Shown: piece by piece, positions 33,359 through 47,239 of the stretch
How positions within the stretch are numbered: the stretch's first letter is position 1
Layout of the letters: each line of letters opens with the position of its first letter
Source of the DNA: Mytilus galloprovincialis
Taxonomy: Eukaryota > Mollusca > Bivalvia > Mytilida > Mytilidae
Direction: 5' to 3'
Length of the DNA stretch: 64,000 nt
Assembly: GCF_965363235.1 (NCBI RefSeq)
Contig: NC_134846.1
Span: forward strand, 76,730,724-76,794,723
Notes under the pieces: model-generated
Seen by the model: only the letters and a program-made list of their open reading frames with translations
What the model was told of the DNA's origin: nothing
Database searches by the model: none
Made by a program: the position numbers and the translations under genes

Positions 33359-36169
33359 GTTGGATTAGACAGAACTATTGCCAATTTTAAGAATCCATCT
33401 ACCCCGGCTGCAAGCGAACTAAGATAAATCCTATCTTTAAAAAACTAGGAAATCAATACAGCAACAGACTGAAATAAATAAAATTTTACCTTTCAATTTA
33501 AGTTGCCAAAATAATTAGATATTTCTTGATCTGCACCACAAAAATCTTTAACATTTTTATTCCATTGCTTTCAGGGAAAATTACAATAAAATTTCTCCAA
33601 ATATATTGTTCACTTTAAACCCCTCCAGTCCTTTAAAAAACATTCCAATGATCTCTTTTGTTAGGTAACATGGACCATGCTGATTTTTTTTCATAAAATA
33701 TATTAGATAAATAGCAACCCACAATCAATAAATATACGAGTGTACCAGCAAGCTGTCAACACTAGTAGATATTTTATTAAGTAACTTCTTCATTTATTTT
33801 TTATGGAAGACTGTATGTTGACCTATATATATCTTTGTTATTACTGTGTTGTTGAGTTGCTGTCTGATTGGCATATATCCTATATATCTTCACTTGTCTG
33901 CTTTGTCTGCTTTGTGTGTTTATAGTCTATTCAGTGTTATTATTTAATCTATTTATTTTGATTCAAACTCTCTCTCATTATATAAAATTGTACTGATGAA
34001 AGATGCATATCATGTTTGCATCTTTAAATCAATAATTTTTGAAAGTTTACATGCACCTAAAACATGTCTCAAATGATATTTTTAACTCTAACTATGTATG
34101 GGATATGAAACATTACTTACTTATTGAGTTAATGGTGTTTTTAAGATCATATATACAAAAAAAGTATTATTTTTTGCTTTAAGGATTAATTCAGTAGTGA
34201 AGTAAAGCTATTCTCCATTAACAACTTGTATTAATCTGATTTTTATTACTTCATGCTAATTTAATCTGTCCTAGATTTAAATATGTTTTTGGCAGACAGT
34301 GAATTCACATTATTGGTAGTATCATTGTGGTGTTTTGATTTCTCAATTTTCAAACTGGAATCCAATTTCCTGTCTAATGGTAACTGTCTAAATGATAATG
34401 TTCTACAACTCAACTGAAAACTTAACACTTTCTTTGTCTTGAGAGTGACTATTAACAGTGGAAAATAGATATACAGCTGATTCTGTCTGCGTCTTGGTCA
34501 TGTGTCACAAACATTCAGATTTACATTATTTTCATAGCTCTTAAAAGTTTATAAGTATCAGCATGGGCTTGATTTATATTTTGTTGTGAACATGACAAAA
34601 TAAAATAAAAGAGAACATATGATGTTAAATTGCCAATGAGACAACTATACACTGTCCAAATGACATGCATGTAAACATCTAAAAGTCACCAAATGACCTT
34701 CAACAAATGAGCAAAAACAAACTTATCCTAACATTAAATAAGCAGAATCCATACAGAATAAACATAGCACTTGATGTTATCTTTTGTTGTTTACAATTAT
34801 TTATCTATTTAGCCACAGATTTTGTAGTAATTTGGTGTCAATTGATAAATCTATTGAATGTCTGTAATTGTATGTATGCATTAAGGGGCATTATTCTCTT
34901 TCTTTATATTGTATCATTGAGATACAATTTTACTAAATGTGTCTTATTCAGCATGAAACTTTATATTTGCTTTAAGCATGCTATCATTGACAGTAAATGT
35001 TCTTTAGAAATGTATATATCTGCCATTATCTGGTTAATGATTAGATAAAAGTGCAGATGATAACATCACTTAAGTGGAAACATTTCTCAGTTATGCAGTA
35101 TTTGAAGCAAACAGTATTTATTTTTGTACATAAAATGTAACTTAAATTTTGTGGAGGATAAGATGATAAAAAGATGTTATTTCTTGAACATTTTGCTTTT
35201 AAAAATACATGGCAGAAGATATTATGGAAGGAGGATGGACAGTTTCATGGCAAGACTTTTTTATTTCATCAAAAATGGTCAAACATATTATAATTTGCAG
35301 AGGGTTCTCATTTCAGTGTATTTGACCTACATTCAATGATTGGTTGACTTGAACATAAAAAGATGGGTTCCTTTCTGAAGAAATATGTTGATTCATATAA
35401 AGAATACTTCAACATTAAAGTACAGAAAGCTTGTGTTACTGTTTGGTTACAATCACTTGCATTTATTTACTGTCAGATTTTGCAATTTTGCATATTTTTT
35501 TATGCTAAGGTATTAGGTCTAGAGTTCAGGATCATGTTAATCCTCATGACTTTAAATAACTTGGGTAATGTTTTGCTTTAAGGTTAGAGTAAAATAAACA
35601 AGTTTTTTTTTCTTTTACAACCATCACTATGTTCACATTCTTCTTATAAAAATGAATACAAGAAAATGTTCTTTAAATTATTTGTTCCCTGGTATATATT
35701 TAAGTTCCTGCTAGTGTTATTTTTGGTAATACAATAAGCAGATTTAATGTTATTTATCATGTCATCAGTTGTCTTTATTGTATGTATTAGTTCCATTATT
35801 TATATCTTTAATATGCACTATTATAATGTTCATCAATCCAAAGTCAAATAAATTTATTTTCTTTATTGTGATATTTGAAATTAAAACCAAGTCATTAAAA
35901 AACTGTTTTTCCTACTAGTTCTTTATGATTTCATGGCCCTGCAATAGCAGATGGGACTTAAGTGTTACCCTTGTCCATTTGTACTTCCATCCATTGGTTT
36001 TATTCTCTAACTTTAGTTTCCTTCATCCTAGTGTTATGAAATTTATATACAATGCTTTATACCACAAAACACAGATCCAAATTGAATTTGGCTAGCTTCA
36101 TTTTTAGCTTTCTAGAGTTATGACCCTGCACAAAAAGAGGAAAATTGATCAATTTTCTTTTCTGTTCTC
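33359..36169. other. Intergenic, no gene supported
   Basis: AT-rich. The longest frame (34,707-35,048, 113 codons) starts inside a dispersed-repeat fragment (34,615-34,705), is hydrophobic and shows no family motif. I do not call it a gene. Confidence 0.45.
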
Positions 36170-36173
36170 TTAA

Positions 36174-39100
36174 GGTAACACGATACCGAATGGCATATCT
36201 CCTGATTTCCAAAATTTTTGGCATACGTGTACTTTGAATCGAGTTACATCGGAATATGTAATAAAAAATGGGGGTCACCATTTTTGTTTTTTTGTAATTT
36301 TCATAGGAAAACGTCAATTTTGGCGACAAATTTACTTAGGTATATAGGGGAAATGCCTTTTTTTCGGCTTACTTTTTTAAATTTTCGAATGGATGGCTTT
36401 TTCTTATATACGGAGAAAAACAAAAAACTAACATAATATCCAGGATTGCATAGTGAATCCATACACGTATAGAAACTCACATGTCACCATCCTTGTTTTT
36501 GAAATAAATGGCTTCAAAGTTGATCGATAGGCCTGGAATTTGACCAAAAACGTGTGACGTTATGGTGTACGGAATATAACGTTATTCCTTCTCAGAGAAA
36601 TGGAGAAAAAAATATGTGTCGGGATCTGAATGAGTATATTTTATTTTCATTTCCCCTGTCGACGGTCGTAAAGTTCCTAGTAATGCAATATACAATTCTA
36701 CTGAATCAGATATAATTTTATTTCGTCCTGGAATTTCACTAAAATGAATTAATATTAATATCGTCTGATTTTCACATCAAACGAGCATATACTTGAAACT
36801 TGCGTGAACAGGTTCCGTGTGAATCTTATGATAATAGTTCATGCATAAATCACCGGAATTTTGTACACGTTAAATTCGCGTAAATATTTGAAATAATATT
36901 ATTTAAATAATATCTTTGTTCTAAAATTTGATTAAAACCATAAAAATACCATCAGATTTGTTAAGTTTACGTGAAAATTAAATGAAACATTTCACGTGAG
37001 ATTCATCCGAATTACTTTTTTTTTTTACTTAGATTTTTAACTCCGTCATATTAGACAATGGTGGTATCATCACTGCATCCCGTGATGCAGAAATATAGTA
37101 TTTTAAAAAAATTGATTCATTTAACAGTTTTTAAATTGCTCGGTTTGATGGTTGTTTAACGTTCAGTGGCAAATAGTTCATGCATGTTCGGGACGATACA
37201 ATACAATTTTGAAAGCAGTTGTTTATAAAAGAAACATTTGATGCATCAGTCAAAAAAGATTAAACATTCTGTTATTTGTGAAAATTATGAGGAAAAATAA
37301 TGATCCTGATAAAATACACATTCCAAAAAAATAAAATAACAAAACTCCAAGAAAAATTCAAAACGAAAAAATCCCTTATCAAATGACGAAATCAAAAGCT
37401 GAAAAACATCAAAAGATTGATAAACAGCTGCCATATTATTGACTTGGTACATGCAATACATGTAGTATAGTGTACTCTGCGTGGTGTATCAAATGTGTTA
37501 CTTGTTTGCTCAGCAAGTCGGACAAACCTTGCAAACTGTTAACCCGAATATTTCAGTCGTTATATATCGCTTACTACTAAGTAAGTAGAAGAGATCGATT
37601 ACGGGGAGGGACTGAATTATTCGGGTTAGCAAACTGTATGCAAAATTTCACAAATTTCAACATTCTGTCATTTGTGAAAAAATATTTACATAACAAATCT
37701 TGAGATCATATATGCATTCTATATAAGTAAAACAATTGCGAAATTTAAAAGTTCCAGCTTGAAATTCAACCTGTATTAGATGTAAGCCGGAGTCTGTACT
37801 CTGTGTGCCTTTGTATTTTATCAAAATGCCTAATCCAGCAACCTGTCATGAAACAAAAAAGAAAATCCAGACGATATGCGCACCATAATATGAGTAGTAA
37901 CACCAGGTACATAGTTTTAAAGCTGAAGCAAAACGATTGCAGTTCTTAATAATTAGCCAAATTAACTCTATATATAAGAAGTGCGGGATTAACGGTCGAA
38001 CGGACAAATGTTAAACAATATGATGATACGTGCTCTATAAGTAATTTGGTGACAATGCATATTTTTGAATATGCAGTTCATATAATGGAATGGTAATTTG
38101 GAGATCTGAAATGTAGTAGCAATGTAAGGAGGCTAGCATTTCCCTCATTTCGTCTTTGGTGGAAAGTTGATTAATTGGAAATTTTACCGCATCTCCTTAT
38201 ATTTCATTATAGTTTGAATTTTCTAGAGAAGAGCAAAAGTTTTAAGACTTAAACTAATATTTACCAAGAGACTGAAATGTTACTGTGACAATTATACTAC
38301 ACATACTAAAAAATTTCCAACGTTTACTAAAACTACAAATAAGAAGTGTAAAGATACTATTCCAATTAGCATTATAGTCACGATTTTCTTGATGTCTTCA
38401 AGGTGTTGATGTCGTTTGATTAATGCCCAGCTATCTTATAAATTGCATATCATATATCTCCATTTATCATTCTATCAGCCAACGTGTACAAATAACATGT
38501 ACATGTACACAATTTTTTTTTATTTGTACTTGTACTTTTACAAATAAAGTCTCATGTTACCCCACTTCCATAATGAGCAAGCGGTAACGGAGATATTAAG
38601 TTTTGCATAACTGTTCAATTTTGGTCTTCCTCGCGGTCTGCGTTTAAACTTTGTTGAATTTTTTGAAAAAATTAGAGGCAATGATTTAAATTTTAACAAC
38701 TAAAGTTACAAGTGACGGGTGTAAATTTTAGGATTAATTGCTTTGATTATTGGTTGGTTAACGTCCAGTGGGAAATATTTCATGCATGTTCAGAACGAGA
38801 ACAAGGGATACGGCGTGAATCATGAATAGAATGAAATTCAAAACAGTGTGGCTCTGGCCATTGATTGACACATTAAATCCATCCATTGACTGGGACAATT
38901 TAGGTGAACGTTTGTATGTAACGACCACTGCTCACTATGTACTTTTTAAAGACACTTAAACTACGGGGTCACCAAAGGTTCTCAACACCTTAATAAAGTA
39001 ATTCGAAAAATTAATCAGAAATAACACGATGTTTTGATTTATATCAATTATATAAATCGAAACATAAAGGTTATTCCTGATTATTTTTTCGAATTATTTT

Positions 39101-39713
39101 ATAATTAAAGGCGTTAAGAAATCTTTGGTGACCCCACAGTTTAAATGTCTATCGTAGGTACGTGTTGAACAGTGGTCGTTACAGACAAACGTTCATGTAA
39201 ATTGTCCCAGTCAATGGATGAATTTAATGTGTCAATCAATGGCCACAGCCACACTGTTTTGAATTTCATTCTAAGTGCTTATTGCAAAAATAAACCAAGG
39301 TTTACTTTTATAAATTGTTATTTGGATGGAGAGTTGTCTCATTGGCACTCACACAACATCTTCATATATCTATACCAAGAATAAAAATAAAGTGATGAAA
39401 CTGTGTCTGTTATGCATAAGAAAATATATAGATAAAGCGTGCAGATGCTTAAATATCAAAGAAACAGAATATTTAAAAAGTAAAGTAATACTTTTTAAAG
39501 ATTAACAATGAGCAGAATGATTGCCGGAAAACGATAAAACAATCTATGTCAAATAACCGTATTGCATCACAACTCTCGGCACTCTGCATCTAGGGAAAGT
39601 TACCGTTAAAAATGTCACACAAAACCCGCTGCATTGGCTTATATGTGTGAACGTTATTCGATAACGTCAGGAACGATAACTCGTGGCGTAACGTCATTCG
39701 GTATCGTGTTACC
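36174..39713. mobile_element. 3.54-kb TTAA-flanked element without a gene
   Basis: Ends GGTAACACGATACCGAATG and its exact reverse complement, 19 bp perfect, with TTAA at 36,170-36,173 and 39,714-39,717. TTAA duplications are typical of piggyBac and Kolobok; the GG..CC ends fit Kolobok better than the CCC ends common in piggyBac. No frame longer than 90 codons inside, so it is non-autonomous or decayed. A foldback element sits inside at 38,829-39,271. Confidence 0.8.
38829..39271. mobile_element. Nested foldback element
   Basis: Starts GAATGAAATTCAAAACAGTG and ends with its reverse complement (CACTGTTTTGAATTTCATTC), with TA on both sides. Arms of about 200 bp mirror each other, including 'ccattgattgacacatt' / 'aatgtgtcaatcaatgg' and 'ggtcaccaaaggtt' / 'aatctttggtgacc'. 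The centre is AT-rich. The frame 39,172-39,384 lies in one arm and is not a gene. Confidence 0.75.
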
Positions 39714-39717
39714 TTAA

Positions 39718-40331
39718 TTAAGTTTGCCTCTGCCAAATATTATGAAACTTTTACACAATGCATATAAGCACAAAACTCAGATCATTTATGAATTTTGGTA
39801 CTGTCACTTTCTTGAGTTATGTCCCTTTATACTGTTTGATGCAAGTAGGGGAAACATCTTTGTCACATGGACACATTCCCCATTTATTTTGCTTGACATA
39901 TGCAATAGAAAAAAGAGACATAGCATAATTAATCAACTCAGCTACCCATACATGTTTTATGAAACTCAATGCAAAGGAACAACACTTTTATTGCTGTTCT
40001 TCATCTGAAAGTCAAAGAAATAATTGCCATTGGACTTAATGCAACCAACAATCAATCACCTAAAGGTTAGAGTGAAGCCCTCAACATGAGGCAAAAGTTT
40101 ACACATCCCTTTAAGTTTCATAAGTCACTATCTTCAGGTAGATGGAATTCTTTACAAGATGTTTATGTAGAGTAATATCAACAAATTACAGATTGCAATG
40201 AACAAAGAAATCTAATTTCACAGTATGATATTGAAACAAAACAAACATTTAAACAACCACAAGGCACATCAAGATACATATTTACTAATGTGGAGGGAAA
40301 TAAGGTATAAATAGTGCAAATAATTTGTATA
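39718..40331. other. Intergenic, no gene seen
   Basis: A 94-codon frame at 39,724-40,008 shows no motif or conservation I can recognise. Confidence 0.4.
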
Positions 40332-40527
40332 CTGTAAATTCAGAAATTATTGCGGCATTTTTTATTGCAGATTTGTCATTTTGGCCAAAAATGAGATTTA
40401 AATTTTTGCAATATTGCGTTTTGCAGTTCATATAAAAAATTTCAAAATGTTTGTTCAAATTATTGCGATTATAACACTTACATTTTTTGCAAGAATAAAA
40501 ATATTGCAATTATTTCTCAATTTACAG
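40332..40527. mobile_element. 196-bp MITE related to the pogo-like element
   Basis: Starts CTGTAAATTCAGAAATTATT, identical to the end of the transposon at 8,408-11,129, and ends with a near-match (AATTATTTCTCAATTTACAG), with TA at 40,330-40,331 and 40,528-40,529. It has no transposase, so it would depend on an enzyme such as the one at 9,040-10,530. Confidence 0.85.
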
Positions 40528-40529
40528 TA

Positions 40530-43494
40530 TTTGCAAATCTGTATCATTGATCATCATTGGTAATAGTGTAGTACTAAAATGCACATTATCGAAATTTAGA
40601 TAGTTAAAGGTGACAAGGATGATACATGGATTGTTCTTGCCTTTAAAATTTCTTAAATTATACTTTACATTTAAAAAAAAACGTTTTTGAAATCATATGA
40701 AATGGTTGCATTTGAATGGCTTTAAGCAGCATACCCATTTTTTACCTATAACAAACGAAAAATTGGACCAGTTGTGTTCTAGACAACAGCTGTTTCTGAT
40801 TAACCCCTCTCAAAGTGACTTCTAGTTAGCTGATTAAAACGGCTGTTACCATAGTCAATAACTTGATATTAACACGTATATGACAGCTAAGAACAATTGG
40901 GGTCAACAGTAGTGATGAAGCATCAATTAAAAGATACACTGGCAAATGCCAGTGACAAGATGGAAAGAAACAACATTAGACAATCAAAAGAGACTATACT
41001 CACTAAAATGCTATATAATACATTGTTTTATTGTGCTTTATGATATATGTGTAAAGGAGTGAACAACAGACTAGGTAGCCATTTTTGACGTGCCACTGAG
41101 ATGAAGGTTAAAAAAATAGCCTTTTTGCATTTAACATATTTACGAGCATTTTTGATATAACGCCCGACGGATGTTTTTTCTCCCACTATTTGAGATTTAT
41201 TTTTAAGATAAGAAAACATAGACATGTTAAAATCTCATTTAATGGCTTCCTTTTGACGTGCACCATAGTCAGTTGCAGGAAACGTAAATAGAAGTGAAGG
41301 TGATATTTGACCAGAACCGTTTACACATGAATTATTTTTTTATTTTGTTGAGCGCCCTAATGCCTTCCTGACTAAACATAACGCAATCTGATATATTCTT
41401 TCTTTGCTGATTAAAAGAAAAGAATTGTGAATAATTTGCATTTCAATTCAAAGATTTGTTATAAAAGTGATACCGGTATATTTTCTAAACGCCGCTTTAT
41501 GATCTATGCCACAAGCCTACTACAACAGCTGCAGTGGTCAACACCACATGAACTTTGAGATACGATACTGCATCTTCAACCAAGGTTGTGGTACCACCAA
41601 CTTGTCGTTTTCATCCGACAGCAACCTTTTAGAGAACACAGCTTTATAAACGTGTTACTACAATAACGCAGACTAACATGTACCAGCACTCGTTCTATTG
41701 AGACACAACGCACGACTATAGAACAGCCTCCTAGCATTATCGAAGTGTGCAACACAATTGACACCTTCAAGAGTGCAGCTACTAATCTGTGTTAAAAAGC
41801 GAACGCAATATCATTGTTATAGAATGTGTTGTCTGCAATTACACATCAGATCATGACTGAACTTTAAAAGAACTATAGGCGATCCCCGACCGAGTCGAGC
41901 CGAAAAGATTTTAATTGGCATTTGCTGTTTGTGTCATTAAGAAATCGAAACCAAGACACAGTTTCCGGGTACGTTGACATGTTTCCTACTTACTGTTTCT
42001 TTGTTAGTAAACTTGTTCAATGATTATGCATGTATTAATGTTCGATGAAGGTTAAGTAGTAATAAGTGAATCATACTCTATTAACGAATTAAGGTTATTA
42101 CTTGGGAATTTTTATGCATGCGACTCTTGTTTGAGAAACAAATTTGCATAACTCGATGAAGTCTTTTCTTCTCTATATAGAATACAAATACAAGTTAAAG
42201 TTTTACACCTATTAAACTGGCTACTAATTTCAAAATACAAGAGTAGAGACATTATCTGTAACCAATTTGAGGAGAACTGTCCAATCAAAAACACTTCGTT
42301 CAAATCATCGAAATCAAACCCGGAAAGTTCGATTCATACAGAGATATGTTTCTATGCAATGTTTCTCACTTAAACGTTTTATCTAAATTAGAGTGAGTCT
42401 CAAAAGTGCTGATGAGGGCCAAGTTCACTCAATCAAGTATTTTGCAATCAAATTAAACCAGTAAAAGATGAGCTGGATTTATTTCCATAGAGATTTGATT
42501 TCTTTCCATGATGGTTTTAATGTGATTCAGTATTCTTTATTACGATGAAAGACTAATGTTAAAAGAAATTGTATTTTAAAGTTTTATTTAATTTAAACGA
42601 AGCTATGTGGCTACATAAATATTTTGTAACCGATATCTGGTAAAAAAGTTAACACATAAGTATTAATGAAAACAATATATCTGAATAAAAAAAACCAGTT
42701 GCAAACAAAACCTTGCTTTAGAGTGACCGTGAAACTTTCTAATCTAAGAGTGATGTGACATTTAAAGTCAAAGGGTTTGTACTTAAAATTAAACTCCATC
42801 TCATTTTCAATAATTTCGTTTTACATATGTCTTCTCCGTTTTATCTTTCTACGTCATTTGGTCTCGGGTTGATAGTTGTCTCATTTACAATCATACAATA
42901 TTTTTATTTTCACATCGATAACTTAATCGGATGTACCAGGGGACACTAACATTGGCATTATCGATAACTGTAGCAGATAGTTAGAATCTAAAATGAAAAG
43001 ACAACCTTCCTTCATTAGATTTATGTAATAGAAACTATTTAATTGATTGTAAAATGTTTCTTGTTTGGATATTTAGTATATACATTTTTTTGTTTGATAG
43101 CAACAGTTTAAATGAATCTGCATGACATTTGGTCACCAAAGGTGAAAAAAGTGTGGAGCCACTATACATGACGTGGATGAAAACTGTATTGATCCAAATT
43201 GTATTTGCACCGGTCACTCCTGCCTGACAACCTTATTACATATATAATTTACATCTTACTAAACGACCAGAGACATACAATAATGACCTTTGGGTACTTG
43301 GAAGATATTTGAAATTTCCAGATATCCAAACAGGACAGATATCGGCTTAAATATTGATCAGTGTTATCACAGAAGGGCCAAACTTGCCCTTTGAAAAATA
43401 TATATCAATACGTATTACTGTGACAAAATAAATAAAAAGATAATTTGAGATCAACAGCAATAATGATAACAAGAAGAAAACTGTTTACAATGTA
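40530..43494. other. Intergenic, no gene seen
   Basis: No supportable gene. Near 41,530-41,655 (+) a short frame has several Cys (NSCSGQHHMNFEIRYC then NQGCGTTNLSF), but there is no matching exon nearby. Confidence 0.4.
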
Positions 43495-44285
43495 AATAAA
43501 AGAGGGACGAAAGATACCAAAGGGACAGTCAAACTCATAAATCTAAAACAAACTGACAACGCCATGGCTAAAAATGAAAAAGACAAACAAACAACAGCAC
43601 ACATCACACAACATAGAAAACTAAAGAATAAACAACACGAACCCCACCAAAAAACTTGGGGTGATCTCAGGTGCTCCGGAAGGGTAAGCCGATCCTGCTC
43701 CACATGTGGCACCCGTCGTGTTGCTTAAGTGATAACAAATCCGGGAAATAGTCCGATTCGGTAGGTCACATTCATGAAAGGGAAGGGGATTGTAGTTACG
43801 ACGTAAGGAACATATCCGATATCATTTGTGAAACGGTTATTCGTAACGGTCAACCAACTCGTGATGGCGTCAGTAGAATTTACGAAGGGATGATTTTAAC
43901 TTCACCATTTAGAACTCTTGGTTTAATAGCTTCCTTGTGAGCAACAACCCTCTATCAAGAAAATCATGATAGGAAATGCAAGCATGGGAATATCGTATCA
44001 ATTGGGAGATATATACCCCGTATGCAGGTGCTCCTGGAATGTTGCTACTTAGAAATGGAAAGTTCACAATTGGAAAGCGGAAATCATCTCTTTTGTCGTA
44101 AAGTTTTGTTTTCAACCGACCCTCATTGTCAATTTCTAGATGTAAGTACAGATATGAGGCCGACTTAACTGTATCTGTAGAATCCTATATCTCTAGCTCG
44201 ATGGGATAGTTGTGTTCCACATAGTCACCAAATTTTGAATTATTTAGTGAAAGAACATCATCTATATAGCGGAAAGTAGAGTTAA
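43495..44285 (-). mobile_element. Decayed retroelement fragment with reverse transcriptase remnant (possibly Penelope-like)
   Basis: On the minus strand the region keeps recognisable pieces of a reverse transcriptase, including FRYIDDVLSLNN and KLYDKRDDFRFPIVNFPFLS, followed by GVYISQLIRYSHAC. Downstream is a 3' tail with 'cacatgtggagcaggatcgg' and 'ggggttcgtgttgtttattc'. The element is broken by a few changes and 5' truncated. The same 3' tail is scattered at 52,960-53,175, 57,380-57,515 and 58,600-58,900, so the family is abundant. Assignment to Penelope-like elements is a guess from the YIDD block and RT style. Confidence 0.6.
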
Positions 44286-45506
44286 GAAGCAGCTATTTTA
44301 AATGTTAGATGGCGTTATTAATATCCAGGTCATGTTCCGTTAACTAGAATTAATAACGATATAATAAGCAAAAAAAAAAAAAAAAAGCCCCAAATAATCA
44401 CAAATCTAAAGATAATGATTAAATCAGGTATCATGTTACTAAGGAATGTCAGACCGTTACAAATCAGGAAGGAAAAAAATATATACATGACAAAGCAGCA
44501 TAGAATGAAATTAAACCACAAAGATGCGAAAAAGTAGTTAGAATATAATCCTAATAACCTATTTGTTTTTCTTAATTGACAAACCTGAATTATTACTTTT
44601 ACAGTAATATCTATTGCATGAGAAACCAAAATAAGTCATAAGATATAATCGAATTCTACCGTGACTATTTGTAAATAAAATTTGAAATGGTCTTCAGAGC
44701 TGAACACACCTTATGGTAAAAGATTATTTAACCATAATATAATTAGACAACACGACCTTAAACCACAGAAGAATTAGACAGCACAACCGTATATCACAAG
44801 AGAATTACATCAAATTAGTTTAGTTTTAGCAGTTGATAACTTAGACAGCCGACTAATAATGAAAACTGAGAAAATAAATATTTTGGAATATTTTTCAACA
44901 ATATTCACACATTAAAAGAAAAATCAACAAAATATACATAACTTGTGTAAATCATCGAATGACGAGACAGAAGTTTTGTTGGTTTTAGGTTTCATATCTG
45001 CTTTATCTATTTTCGCATCAAGAGTTATATACAAAATGGCTAACGAAGGACATTTGATTATAAAAGGTATTACAATAGTTTATAGACCATAATGAGTCCA
45101 GTACTGCAGTAGACGTCTTATATTGGTCAGCTTTTACTACTTTAATCAAATCACTATCTAGGGCTTTAACAGTTTTCTTGTGGTAATGGCTAATTTACGT
45201 TACATTTGATAGCCTATATCATGGCTGCTGTTGTGGTAAGTAATGGAGACAATACAATAATTTGGTTTTCTATCCACATTAAAGATCATCGAATAGTCAG
45301 CAATGCCACGTCTGATATTCAAATGTGTGTCCGTTGTGAAATAAAATGAGAATTGACCATTTCCCTGGTGTGTCTTTAGGAAGATAATGGTTACGAGTTT
45401 AGAATACTTATAACAATTTAGCCGCCATCTTACTTGCATTAATATGAGAATAATAAGAAGTTCACTCAACTTGTATTCATTTGAAATTCTCAAGCTTGAT
45501 ATCATG
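44286..45506. other. Intergenic, no gene seen
   Basis: Contains a poly-A run at 44,370-44,386 and a short duplicated motif near 44,745-44,815 ('attagacaacacgaccttaa' / 'attagacagcacaaccgtat'). Frames are not supportable. Confidence 0.4.
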
Positions 45507-45757
45507 CATAATACTACAGAATACCAGAGCTTTCTCATCTACATAATACTATAGAACACCAGAGCTTTCTCATCTACATAATACTACAGAACACCAGAGC
45601 TTTCTCATCTACATAATACTACAGAACACCAGAGCTTTCTCATCTACATAATACTACAGAACACCAGAGCTTTCTCATCTACATAATACTACAGAACACC
45701 AGAGCTTTCTCATCTACATAATACTACAGAACACCAGAGCTTTCTCATCTACATAAC
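45507..45757 (+). repeat. 35-bp minisatellite
   Basis: Seven tandem units of 35 bp, 'cataatactacagaacacca' then 'gagctttctcatcta', nearly identical. The first two units carry single differences, the rest are the same, so the array is recent. Confidence 0.95.
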
Positions 45758-47239
45758 TCCTATTTCTGTTTTTATCCCTCGGTATAAAAGAATGAAAAGC
45801 ATTCATTTCATCGTCTGTTTCCTTAAAATAAATACAACAAAAAAATGCACAAATATTAACCTTGGATACCCTATTCTGTAAATTTTAATGACACCACTTC
45901 AGTTTTTAAGCATTATTTTTGCCAACTCAAATAATGCATGATTCATTGAAATGTCGAAGTTCTGTTTTCTCCACCGCAGTATAATGTAACGAACGAATTA
46001 ACGTATATGTACACCATCATTATATGAAACTAAAAAAAAAAAGAGTTTAGCTTTTTTGATTTTTTTTCTGGTAACATATCAAAACTACTGGATTAAATAA
46101 TGTGTGTTTTTTTAATTGATGGGTTGCTGTCTGATTGACATTTACACAAAATCTTCTTTTTTTCATATTCAGTTATTTCTTGCATATAGACTATGTTTGA
46201 GTCGACAACATTAATCTGTATTGAATAAGAATGTTCTATACCATGAGTTGATTGAATAGTCTTTTAAAATAGCTCGGTATTATAATACTCTACAAGGTAT
46301 TACATCAACAACAGCAAAAGACGGAGGTGAAAATCCCTGTGGTCATAACCAGCGTAAATACCAATAATTTGTTGATTATCTAATTTAGCTTGCTTTCCTT
46401 AGAGATAATGTTGCAAAGTCGTTTTTATTTAGTATCTAATACTAAAACATAACGAGAAAAAAACACTTGTGAATATAATGTCATGAGCCATTACTATATA
46501 CTGATTAGATACAAATTAGTAACTGGCATGGCGCAGAGCAATTATTATTCACAAATGTATCTGCAACAAACAATTGTAACCGTTTGAAAAATTAAACATA
46601 AAATTTTACAAAATAATGATAATACTGATTGTGAAATGACCAATAAACCATCTCAGAATCTAAATTAGTCTTTGTAATATTTCTAAAAGTACATTAACAG
46701 TTGTGATAGCTTAAACTAAACAAATGATTACCATCTAAGGACGTTGTAATTCTATCATGATGATATAAAATAAAGAATTTAATCTTTGGAGTCTGAAACG
46801 AGACATTATAATTATACTGATTAACTGGTTAACTGTGAACATATAGATGTTGTCAAGTGACCTCTAACCACAATCAAATGGTACCTTATGACAACCTATA
46901 TAATGCATAATATTATATTACATATCAAAACACGAGTTTAGGAGAATGATTCATATCAACATTTTAGTTTCTAAGGTGCACTAGATTGACAGTGAAAAAA
47001 GTATTATTCAGTAAAAAATGTTGATGTGAATATTAAGTGTAACCTAAAGACGGATGTTGATATTGATAATGAATGTCAGTTGTTAGTCTGAATACTGTAC
47101 TTGGTCTTAATCAATTCAACCTTTAGGTATGGAGTTAACTATGTGTAGTGTAGGTCTTAGTCATTATTTGTTGTCCAAATAATTATAAAATTGTCTTTCA
47201 AAACCATCATTGTCCTATTTCTGAATATGACTGTTAAAC
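45758..47239. other. Intergenic, no gene seen
   Basis: AT-rich with short homopolymers. No ORF over 60 codons, no transposon ends recognised. Confidence 0.4.

Noticed and set aside
34707-35048. 113-codon open frame
   Set aside because: Starts next to a dispersed-repeat piece, hydrophobic by AT-rich composition, no motif, no splice partners.
41530-41655. Short cysteine-containing frame that looks a little like a secreted domain
   Set aside because: Only one stretch, no signal peptide, no neighbouring exons, spacing of Cys fits no family I know.
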